In this document: positions 1-11,200 of the stretch, piece after piece
Layout: every line of letters begins with the position of its first letter
Numbering within the stretch: position 1 is the stretch's first letter
Assembly (NCBI GenBank): GCA_000149265.1
Contig: CH003110.1
Span: 219,377-283,376, forward strand
Length of the DNA stretch: 64,000 nucleotides
Direction: 5' to 3'
Source of the DNA: Ciona savignyi
Lineage: Eukaryota; Chordata; Ascidiacea; Phlebobranchia; Cionidae
Notes under the pieces: model-generated
Database searches by the model: none
Told to the model about the DNA's origin: nothing
Seen by the model: the letters and a program-made list of their open reading frames with translations, nothing else
Program-made: the position numbers and the translations under genes

Positions 1-589
1 CACATTCGGCGATAGAGGTGGGAAGAGAGCTGCTGTGATTGGTTGATTGGTTGATAAAGGAACCAATGGCGAGCCACGTGGTAAGGATGATTCCAGATAG
101 TTCACCAACAACCGCACCCTGGTGCAAGAGAGCACGGGTTTAAAAATTATGGAGTCGTTTGATGATGTCATTGGGAACAATGAAACGTCACAATATGAAA
201 GGGACTAATGTGACGTAATATCCCGAGCAATGCATTATGTGGTTTATTTTATATTAGGATAAAACATTCATGTTTATCCCCGTGAATGGGAAACCGAGGC
301 GGTTACCACACGGGTAATCGTCAGATCACCTCGCGCCCACCGTTCGATTACTGGAGCTATTGCAGTGTGTTGTATATGATAGACACGTTCCTTCAATTTA
401 TTAGAACCCATTAATCCGCACAAGACATTACTGCAAGAGAGCTGTTTCGAATCTGCAAATATTTGGCTGAAACAAACCTGTGTAGCTGACGTATAAAACA
501 CCAAGCCATACCACCCACGCGGTATTTATAACTGAAATTAAAGGAAGAACAATATTCCACATTATGAGGACACAGTACTTCGGACTTAC

Positions 590-3551
590 AGTTGTGCTGC
601 ACCAGGGAACAAACATGGCGAGGGTGAAAACACCCAACATGGGACCACCACATATTCCGCCAAGGATGAATGAGATTTCGATGATCGTTCGCCCAATATT
701 ATTGATCAGGAGGGAAAGTCCCATCACCGATACTCCGATGCAAACAACTAGAATGGATGACACATAGTAACTTCCACCGAAACACGCATTACGTCATACC
801 CATAAACTTGCTGACTACGAGTTGGGAGGTTTGTCCCAGGTTCGGTCTCAGCTGCAGAACGAAGTCTTCCAACAAGATGGCGGCCAACGAGTTTATCCCG
901 GATGAGATTGTACTGGAGGAGGGTGTGGTTGTCAGCGTGTTATCCAATTGGAGGGGTGGGTTGGCCGTGGGGCATAGGAGGGATATTCATGTTTATTTCC
1001 GTAAATGTTGTGGGTTGGCCGTGGGGAATAGAATAGGAGGAATAGGATGTGTTTATCCCCGTGAATGGGAAAACCAAAGGGGTTAACACACGGGCAATCG
1101 TCAGATCACCTCAAGCCCACTGTCGGGTTACCGGAGATATTGCAGTGTGTTGTGTATGATAGACACGTTCCTTCAATTTGGTAGAACCCATTAATTCACT
1201 GGGTTCAGGCAATAGCTACAAAGTGCTAATAGGTCACAGCAAAACACTTGATTTAAAAGTGTCCCCATCCCATCCATTAGACATTGCAGCTCGACTGCGG
1301 GCATCGGTTGCAAAGCGAAATCACCTAACCTTAAACTTCCGCTGAAGACACAGGCGACAAAGAGTCCCGCCATGCCGGGGAATCCCCCGAATATATCCAG
1401 CACAAGATAGGGGACGAGTTGATCAGCTTTGCCGACTTTTCCCGCCAATACCGGGTCGCACCCCTCGTAATACGCGTACATAGCGCCCCCAGTGGCCACT
1501 GCCATGAACACGATGAGAATGTTGGGGAGAACGGACACTATGGTGGCGCTGCGGAGTCAAGTCGGTTACGGTTGTGTGGCCGGATGGTTAACGTGATCGA
1601 TACATATAACAACTCTTATACAAAAACGGTCCTAGTGAAGAGCCCATCATGGGTTCGAAACTTGGCTAGGTAAAAAAAAGTCGGTTATATACACACTGAT
1701 TGGTGAGCAACACACTTCACGTCTTCAATATTGCTATGAGACACCTCTCTGGGAGTAATGGTAACGGGACTTTCCCTGTTGATAAATCCCACTTACATCC
1801 GCGCATTCCGCACGGTGGAGCACGCGAGGTATCGCTGACAATTGGTCTGGTTGAGCCACACGACGCAAAGAGCTATGGATTGCGCCACCAGTGTCGCCCA
1901 TATGCTCGTACCATCTCTCGGGTCCGGGTTGAAACTGTGGTGAAACAAGTGTCAAGTGTGAATAATTAAAATCACTCGTATATGATGTTAGAAGATTTAC
2001 CAGAATTATTACAAAAAGTATCCAATAACTTGAGAAAAATCCCCCAAAAAATGTATTTTACGTCCAACGTATAATAGGATTCCATCTAACATCTCCTGAA
2101 ATAAATATTTAAATTCCCTCCAACACCCCCCACCCACATACGTAACAACCACCATACATACGTAACAACCACCACACATACGTAACAATCATCACACATA
2201 CGTAACAACCACCACACATACGTAACAACCACCACACATACGTAACAACCACCACACATACGTAACAACCACCACACATACGTAACAACCACCACACATA
2301 CGTAGCAACCACCACGCATACGTAACAACCACCATACATACGTAACAACCACCAAGCATACGTAACAACCACCATACACACGTAACAATCACCACACATA
2401 CGTAACAACCACCACACATACGTAACAACCACCACACATACGTAACAACCACCATACATACGTAACAACCACCATACATACGTAACAACCACCATACATA
2501 AGTAACAACCACCACACATACGTAACAACCACCATACATACGTAACAACCACCATACATACGTAACAACCACCACACATACGTAGCAACCACCATACACA
2601 CGTAACAATCACCACACATACGTAACAACCACCATACATACGTAACAACCACCATACATACGTAACAACCACCATACATACGTAACAACCACCACGCATA
2701 CGTAACAACAACCATACATACGTAACAACCACCATACATACGTAACAACCACCATACATACGTAACAACCACCACACATACGTAACAACCACCGCACATA
2801 CGTAACAACCACCATACATACGTAACAACCATCATATATACGTAACAACCACCACACATACGTAACAACCACCACACATACGTAACAACCACCATACATA
2901 CGTAACAACCACCATACTTCATTATATTGAGCCGACCCCCTCGTTCCAACGCCTCCCATATCCTCCCCACCCCACCAACAAGAAGAGCGCACTTTATAAG
3001 CGCCGCCATCACTCCAGCCACCATCACCAGGGATTGGATGCTATCCGTCCAAATGACAGCTTTGATGCCGCCCTGATATAAAACAATTTCATTAAGGGTG
3101 GGATGTTCATATTTGTCCCCAAGGGGATTAACACACGGACAATCGTCAGATTTAATCTGTATTTCTAAGTTGTAAGTATATGTTTGATACATACTTTGGT
3201 AGAACCCATTAATCTGCTGGGTTTAAGCAATGTCCTTTAAGTGCTTTGCCCAAGGACGTAACTGAATAGCTAACGGACATTGCCTAAACCCAATGGATTA
3301 CCGGGTTCTTCCACTCTAAAGGAACGTGTGAACAAGACGGTGGGCGCGAGGTGATCTGACGATTGCCCGTGTGTTAACGCATTTGGATATTCTATCATCC
3401 TAACCCGCCACCTCACCACGTGGTTACTTACCAAGGTTGTGTACAACGTGGCTACCCCGCTTGTTAGCACAATTGACCACTGGAGGGATATGGGAGACAC
3501 TGCGTTGAGCGCTAATCCAGGGACATACATTATCACCGCCATGTACAGTAC
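590..3551 (-). CDS. SLC5-family sodium-coupled solute transporter, partial (six internal exons)
   Basis: Predicted multi-pass plasma-membrane Na+/solute symporter (SLC5; closest in feel to the monocarboxylate/multivitamin/iodide branch, inferred from memory of the family). Exons, in transcript order, are 3551-3432, 3072-2918, 1934-1797, 1548-1330, 912-800 and 747-590. Each has AG/GT borders and all phases agree, giving 301 codons. Family landmarks appear in the right order: GGIKAVIWTDSIQS, then FNPDPRDG and NQTNCQRYLAC, then GCDPVLAGKVGKADQLVPYL, then STISSGINSLAA, then GGPMLGVFTLAMFVPW. The first helices (before VLYMAVIMYVPGLALN) and the C-terminus were not found. An open stretch at 545-421 could hold the next exon but its phase does not fit cleanly. 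The second intron of this set is mostly the 20-bp minisatellite. Substrate cannot be told from sequence. Confidence 0.85.
2141..2917. repeat. 20-bp minisatellite, about 38 copies, inside the SLC5 intron
   Basis: The unit on the plus strand is cgtaacaaccaccatacata with a few substitutions (mostly t/c at one position, occasional aatc or agca variants). It repeats in perfect 20-base register with no indel from 2141 to about 2910. On the gene's own (minus) strand the unit reads as GTATG...GGTGGTTGTTAC and the array begins exactly at the 5' splice site of the exon ending at 2918. The long open frames here are a by-product of the repeat and are not genes. Confidence 0.97.
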
Positions 3552-3611
3552 CTGGGTGGAAGGATGATTGTGTATGGAGAGTATATGCGACAATTTCAAT
3601 GCCTTTAATAA

Positions 3612-3864
3612 CTCCAACAACTCGACTGTGAGCATGAGGTGTCTTACGATACTCATGGATAAAGCCTGGCTTCTCACCCACGAGGATATAATTAAACCAA
3701 CCATCCACACACTGTAATAGCTCCAGCAACTCGACTGTGGGCATGAGCTGTCTTACAATACCAGTGGATAAAGTCTGACTTTCCACCCACGAGGATATAA
3801 ATAAACCAACAATCCACACACCGTAATAGCTCCAGCAACTCGACTGTGAGCATGAGGTGTCTTA
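3612..3864. repeat. 109-bp tandem repeat, 2.3 copies
   Basis: Units start at 3612, 3721 and 3830 with ctccaacaactcgactg or ctccagcaactcgactg; each contains a cccacgaggatata core and ends in cacactgtaatag or a variant. Related copies occur near 19720-19950, 31880-32070, 37870-38085 and 46230-46340, so this is a dispersed family that tends to occur in tandem. Confidence 0.8.
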
Positions 3865-4019
3865 CTGGACATTGCCTGAACCCAGCGGATTAATTAATTC
3901 TACAAAATGGGTTCGAACATTGGCTAAGTAAAACAAAGTTATGTCGAGTTAAACAACTCCGACTGTGTGCATGAGGTGCACGAGGCGCACGAGGTGCATG
4001 AGGTGCCTAAGTTGCTCAC

Positions 4020-4192
4020 CAATAGACGAGGTGTCAGCGAGCATGAAGTATCCTCCTTGTGGAATGATCGGTTTCATCCCAACCTCTGCGAGGATGAGAG
4101 CCAAGCGATCCCATTGCGCTTCCAACTGGCGAGGGAGGGAGTTGAAGTAGCAATCCCCACCTCCCATTCTCCAATCCCTGAGCCACTGCCTC
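4020..4192 (-). pseudogene. isolated kynurenine aminotransferase / cysteine-conjugate beta-lyase exon with broken frame
   Basis: On the minus strand, an exon-like block between an acceptor (ttgcag, ending at 4193) and a donor (ggtgagc, from 4019) encodes CYFNSLPRQLEAQWDRLALI, then EVGMKPIIPQGGYFMLADTS, matching the large C-terminal part of KYAT1/KYAT3 PLP-dependent aminotransferases. The upstream EAVAQGLE, also family-like, lies in a different frame, so the frame changes around 4160-4170 and a few residues appear to be missing. No other aminotransferase exon was found in the window, although the next ones should lie on either side. It may be a decayed fragment, a sequencing error, or an exon separated from its gene by misassembly. 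It sits where the N-terminal exons of the SLC5 gene would be expected. Confidence 0.65.
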
Positions 4193-4259
4193 CTGCAACA
4201 TCATCACCATCACGATGGATGAGGTGGAATGTCTTGGAATCGGTTTCATGATTCAACTT

Positions 4260-5204
4260 TGGGTGAAACTGGTCGTAGCTAGTCTATTGTGTCCTTGGGC
4301 AAGGCACTTAACGGACATTTAATTAACATTAATTCGAGGTTTTGTTGAAGTGTGTTAACGAGTTAATGTTAACTAATAAGTATTAACGAGAAATACGAGG
4401 TTTGACTGTAATTTAGAGCTGTTTTTCATCAATATGTCACTGTCATGCTCGCGCCCCCTTGAGAAGCTTTCACGTCCCCCAAGGAGGGCGCGCCCCCAGT
4501 TTAAGAATCCCTGCTTTAAACCAACTGTTACAGTCAACTTTAGTTCCGTGCCCGTGACAATACAGACGATATACAACATTTAAAACATTCAAACTCACAT
4601 TGGAAATTAGACAAATTAAGTGTTACAAAAACATTTGTAGGAACTAATGGGCAGCGGTACATGCACTACTAAGCCGCAAGACAATACTAGGTGTACCCGG
4701 GAAAATAATCTTTTTAACACAGGTTTTAGCAATTAAAAAGGATTTAAATTTTTGCAAATTTAAATATAACGACTATCAGACACTTCGCTAATATAATATG
4801 AAATGTATATAGCTTGCCAGAAGACCTTCCATTGTACATATTTGACTGCACGTGCCGCCAATTTTAATAAGTTTTTAAATGTGCTTCGAGTGAAAAAGGG
4901 TTACCGAGAACTGTTATAACAGTATAGGGCGGTTAAGATCAATAACGTTCGGTAGCACATATATTTATCCATTAATAAAGTTAACATCCTACTCAAAACT
5001 TATTATTAAAGCGAGATTAAGTTTTAATTGGAATAGCGGATATTAAACTCGCAATTACGCAAGCGTACGCTCATATAATCATGCGTTATCATTAAATTAA
5101 AGTCAGTTTCACACAAGAGAAAAAATACGAAATCGACTATACCAAAAATTTCGAAACAATAATAGATCGGGAGACGGGAAATTGTACACCTTGATTTGTT
5201 TCAG
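4260..5204. other. intergenic, AT-rich, SINE fragment at its left end
   Basis: A plus-strand SINE-A fragment (cttgggcaaggcacttaacg) lies at about 4270-4345. The remainder up to the GPCR start shows no coding signal or recognisable element. Confidence 0.6.
5195..5204 (+). promoter_or_regulatory. 3' splice-site-like signal 25 nt before the GPCR start codon
   Basis: tttgtttcag ends at 5204 and the ATG is at 5230. This fits either a 5' UTR intron or a spliced-leader trans-splice acceptor, which tunicates use. Similar signals precede other genes in the window. Confidence 0.4.
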
Positions 5205-5229
5205 AGTAGAAAATTGTGTATATGCGAAA

Positions 5230-8200
5230 ATGAATACTACAGAATTCTCGGTTTTAACCCAAACTGCTGTTACAGAATTGGTAAATGTGTCTAAAGCTTT
5301 TGAGTAAGTTACAGTAGTTATATATAGACTATATAGCTTGTTAACAGCACCAAAATATTGCTAACTAGACGTTTACGGTAGTTACCTAATACTCATCACA
5401 TAAAACCTTTTAGTTTGGTACGTGGCGTTATTCTTTTAAAAACTTCACTTACCTTCAATTAGTCGATTTACATTCATCTAACTCGAACGAATTTAATATA
5501 CAAAATCGGGTTGTAAAATTATCCATATATTACCGGATAAATATTGTTCTGCGATAACCAAGCAACTATGTAAGGACCACTCGACAGATTAGCTTGGTGG
5601 GTTAGTGCCTCGACTTTCAGCCGAAAGGTTCTAGATTCGAAACTGTTTGCTAAGCTAGGTCGGGTTCTGTTCTTGGGCAAGGCACTTAAGGGATATTGAA
5701 TGAACTTAGGGGAAGAATAAGTTCTACTAGGTTGTCGAAATAGGATAGGATATTCATCTTTATCCCCGTGAATGGAAAAACCAAGGGGGTTATCACACGG
5801 GTAATCGTCAGATCACCTCGTCCCCATCGTCGGGTTACCGGAGCTATTGCAGTGTGTTGTATATGATAGACACGTTCTTTCAATTTGGTAGAACCCATTA
5901 ATCTGGCTGGGTTCAGGCAATGGTCCGTAAAGTGCCTTGCCCAAGGACACAACCGACTATCTAGCGACCAGTTTCGCATCTGTAACCTTTCGATTGACAG
6001 GCGACGCATTTAACCGCTAGACCAACCAGCAGGACGAATTTCTGAATCACACACAACAGCTACGGTAGTGAGGCTGATTTAATTTATATTTTTTGTTGTT
6101 GTTTTTTTAAAGTATACGTGGGACCAAAATTGGACATACTCTTGATTGCTTTTGTTTCTGTTAAAATTACCATGGCAGTTTCCAAACGAGAACTATTCTA
6201 CTTTCTTTACTGACTACTGGGAATCAATTAAGAAACTTGACGACGGATAGTTTTATAATTTTCTTTTTTTAATCGGAGATAATAATAGTATTCTAACCTT
6301 TTTAACTTTCAGGGTCTACACACGGCCATTCAGCAATGTAGCTATTGCGGTGAGCGCTTCAATTCTCCTTCCACTGGCTGTATTTGGACTCACTGCAAAC
6401 GCCATTACAATTGTGGTCATCGCAAAATCGACAAAATTACGGTAAGGCTACGTTAACTTATGGTGAGGCTAAAATGGCCGGCGTGTACACTAGAAATCAA
6501 TTGGTACGCCGGTTTCGGTAAAGCACAGCTTATGTAGATTTAGCTTCTTAGGTAACTGGACCATGACAACGTTTTTTATTCCTTTTAAAAGCTTTATGTA
6601 CATTACACATGTTTTAGAATTGGATTTGTTCTTTTGGGTCATTTTGATGTGTTAAACGCGCCATGAGTAAGCACATTTTAAAAAGTCCATGATAAATCCT
6701 TCACAATGGATATCCGATGATAACCGTTAATAACTGTTAATAAAGGCACAGAATTCCTTGTAGGTTTATCTCGCCTGTGGCTAAATCATTCAATACAGAT
6801 AAATGTTCACGAGTTACCAGACGATAATTAATAAACAAATCATAATGTCGGTCCCTCATTATGTCGATGCGTCACGAAAAATGTCAAAATCCACCGTTTG
6901 GTAGTCGCCTAAGCTAGATAATAAATACGGTTTCTGCCGAGTATAACATGCTGAAATGGAGCATGTAACTAATTTGAAGGTGGATATGAGATAATCTAAC
7001 GATTACCAGTTTAATAACATCACTTGCCCTTTATAAACTGGCGCAGATTTACACCTGTATCATATTTTATTTACTAAATATTTAAATTCTTTTTAGACGT
7101 ATGTTAATGACTGTCGTTTTGCCTCTCTACTATCCTTAATTTGTATTAATTGTTTTGCTTGATTTATCTAGGTAACAAAAATAAACTAATCTAATTGTCA
7201 CAGGCGTACGGTTTACCATGGCATATAACGCAATTTGCCTTTTATGGTGCAGATTAACAGCTGTATCCCATTTCATTAACTAAATAATTATTTTTTTAGA
7301 CGTGTGGTAATGACTGTCGTTTGCCCTCTCTAATTATCCTTAATTTACATAGATTTTTTTGCTTGATTTATCTTGGTAACGAAAATAAGCTAATTTAACT
7401 GTCACGATCGAGCGTACAGTACACCATGGTATATTCTTTTCTTTGCAAGGTCGATATTTAACTTCTTGATTCTGAGCTTGTGCGTTTCCGACTTCCTATC
7501 CGCACTGCTAAGTCCGCTGTTCTTGTACCGACGAACGTGGGGGTTTGACGACTGGGTGATTTCTACGTTTATGTGCAAGGTTAGTCCTAATAACTGAAAG
7601 GTAATTTATAAATATATTAAATAAGATAGAAATTTATGTTATTATGTGCTCAGTTAAGATAATTTTTACTTGCAATCAAGCTTTTGTACACACCAACGAA
7701 GTTTACTTGAGTTTATCCTGTGACATTAAGGATCGGATAAAATATTTAAACTTATAGAAGGTAAACAACTAAGGATTCAATCACATGAAAACCCATTAAT
7801 TCAATGGATTTAGGCAATGTCCATTAAGTGGCTTCTTAGAAACACAACCGACTAGCTAGCGACCAGTTTTAAACACGAAATCCTTCGTCTGGAAGGCAAA
7901 GCACAAACTCATCAAGCTAATCGGTCGAACATTGGTCTTACAGCTTTTCTGGGCGGGAGAACTATGGACATCGTATGTGACGTCATTACACATTTTGTTG
8001 TTCGCGTTACTGCGATTTATCTCCGTTCAGTACCAAAGTATTTACTACAGAATCAAAATATTTCACATTAAGGTAAGAGTACAAAGGCTGTAAAAATGCA
8101 ATTTATCCTAGGACAAACCTAAAATTTTCGTCATGTCTTCGTGTTTATTTTTTCACAATGATTCGCTAACTTGACAAGCACTTGTGTAACCACTATAGTG

Positions 8201-11200
8201 TAATAGTGCAATTTTTGTTTTATAAGCAATTAATTATTTTTTCAATATTTATTTATTTTTTTTATTTGGGTTTAGCGGCTACGTCAAATTATACGGAATT
8301 TTAATAGTTTATTCCTTTTTTAGACGTGTTCTAACGACTGTCGTTTTGTCGTTTTTTCCCGCTTTCCAATTTTTTACCAATAGTCCCGCTTCGTGTTTCT
8401 ACTTTCCCATTCTTTTCTATTTTTTACCGATTTAAGTTTCGAACCTTTATTGAACACGTTACTAATACTGTATTTTATGTAAAAATATCCAGTATCGTTT
8501 TTTTATATGAAAATTCGGTATATCGGTAATGTGTCTGGCGCGTTTATCATTGGGATATACCAGGGGTAGGCAACCATGCAACGGTTCTTTTGTCCTGATG
8601 ATATGGCGTTATTAATTTTTTTCCTACTGTAGCGAGCGCTTAAGTTTAATACCAATGCATAAAAAAAAAATAAACACAAGAACACTCGCCTCTTTATCTC
8701 ACACAGTGTTGTTTTCATTTTGTTGCGAAAATATTATTAGTTTTGCAGTGAATTTTATTTTGTGCTATGTCGATTAAAATGACTCTTCAAGTGCAAAAAT
8801 TTGCCGACTCCTGGGCTATACGAAAGTAAAACCTTTCCTATCTTCTTGATAAGTTCATCTTCTACATTCCATGCCCCGTACAGGTAACCATTGTATCAAT
8901 CTGGCTGGTCACGTTTCTGGTGGGATTTCTTCCTTTTATGATTTGGTTTGAAGCGAAGAAGAGAGATCGCCACAGCGATTCTATTGACGCAAAATGGCCG
9001 GCATGTACTCTAGAAATCAAATGGTTGGTGGTTACGAAATAGCACAGATTGAATAGAGGCTACCTCGAAAACATTGTTTTTTTTATGAGGCACGGTTAGG
9101 ATAGGATATGATAGAATATTCATATTTATCCCTTTGAATAGAATATTCATGTTTATTCCTTTGATAAAACCAATAGGGTTAACACACGGGTAATCGTCAG
9201 ATTGCCTCGCACCCACCGTCGGATTACCGGTCAGATTGCCTCGCGTCCACCGTCGGGTTAGCTATTGCAGTATATGTTGTATATGATACACACGTTACTT
9301 GAATTTAGTTTTAGAACATATTAATCCGTTGGGTTTAGACAGAGTACGTAAAGTGCCTTGCCCAAGGACACAACCGACTAGCTAGCTACCAGTTTCGGAC
9401 CTGCAACCTTTCGGTTGAACGACGTCGCACTAAACCACCGGACTGACTAACCGGTCGGTTTTGGTTGGGTAACACTAAAGGAGGAAAAGACTATGGGGGC
9501 AGGGGATAGAATAAATATGTTTAAAACTAAAAAAAAATTCGTAGTATTTTACACTGCATTGCAAACGAGGTAACCTTTTGATTTTATGATGTCTCATCCC
9601 CAAACTCGGGATCACAACATAATCATCTTGTCCTTGCTGAAGACTAATAAAACCACCAACCACCACCCAGGCTTAGCGCATTCAAGCAATACACCGTGAT
9701 AGCGTACAGCATTCTCTTCTATGCACCTATGGTTATGGTGATCTTTCTATCAATCGGTATCGGTGTTGTGCTATTCAGAAAACGTCAAAAAAGACAGGAT
9801 ATAATCAGTAAGTCGCTGGATTAGGAAGTGTATTGCTTTATCTTGATGGGCAGGTCCTTATGAGATCGCACAAGAAATGAAATAACTATGGTAATAAATT
9901 TTGATAAAATAGACTATGGTAAAAATTGAACCCTTCGATCATATCTCTTGTGGGAATTTCCAATCTTACCTTTAAATTGGAAAGTTTACTCTTTTTTCCT
10001 TTTATGTGGGTTAACTACAGTATCCAAAAAAAATTATTACCTTGTATCCACGAAATACTTGTATCAAGCCTTCATCCGGAAATTCTGCTACACATCAAAT
10101 TGAATTATGATACATCGTGTCATTTTTTAACGATCTTTTTAAATATACTGGATCAAGTCGATATCCGTTAAGTGGTTTACTCAAGGACGAGAGGTGATCT
10201 GACGATTGCACGTGTGTTAACCCCCTGGTTTTCCCATTCACGGGGATAAACAGGAATATCCTATCCCACAGCATCAAGATCTCCAGGAATAATTAAAGAT
10301 ACCGTCGAATCTAAAAGAAGAAGAAAAGAAAATCAAATTATTTTGCAGCTTGTGCTCGTTGTAGGATCTTATTTAATGGGATATTTACCTCACACAGGTT
10401 AGTAGAATCTGCAACCACACTTTTACAATAATCCGCTGCGTTAATCTAATGTTTAAGCCTTATATGTTATTTCTTTTCCCATTTATCCCTTTTGTCTGGT
10501 GTTTAACAATCCTTTTAAAACAGAAAATTGCTGGAAATAAGGCTACAGTGTCTTGAAACAACGCAACGAAAAATCCTAAAGAATAAATATGATAGGCTAC
10601 TACTCGCAAAATTCTAAAGCAAAAATCCCTAAAATTTCAAATCAACGTAAAGAACAAATTGCTTAATTGGTTGTGTACCACTGGTCTAATAGTTATAGTC
10701 GACGATTACGACTAGATAGGTTTCGGGAACAATATTTGGTCCTGACCTCTTACGCGCGACGTGAAAGGCACTCAACTGTTGCAAAAGGAGAAAACGAAAA
10801 ATAATATTAAACTCCATACAATACTTAGGATGATGTATTAATGCTTTATCTATGTGGGACAGAGCTAAGGCCGTTTCATATAAGAAATCGTCAGGTTATC
10901 TCGTGCCTACTCTACGTTATTCAAAGACACAGTCAGGTTATCTCGTGCCTACTCTACGTTACTGAAAGACACAACCGGCTAGCCAGCGGCTGTTTTTGAT
11001 TGCACTACCATTGGGCTGTCTGTACAATGCTTTAATGGGTTAAGTAATCCGGCTTATTAGTTCAGTCAACTCTGCTCGGGGGTACATATAAAAGTAACAA
11101 TTTGCTCGTGTCATAACATGCAGTTAATCCATCCCGGCGACAAGTTTATGTTTTTGTTTCCATCGTAAAAATGTAACAAAAATCTTCTATAAAAATGCGA

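Noticed and set aside
2141..2917. CRISPR-like regular repeats
   Set aside because: The 20-bp units are directly adjacent with no spacers and the context is an animal intron.
2086..3192. Long open frames over the minisatellite coding MYGGCYVCMVVVTYVWW-type repeats
   Set aside because: They are open in several frames at once because of the 20-bp repeat, and the flanking SLC5 exons splice around the array.
5686..6009. Recurring open frames with [20 protein letters not shown] in many places
   Set aside because: They lie within SINE-A copies in reverse or forward orientation and recur wherever a copy is well preserved; not genes.
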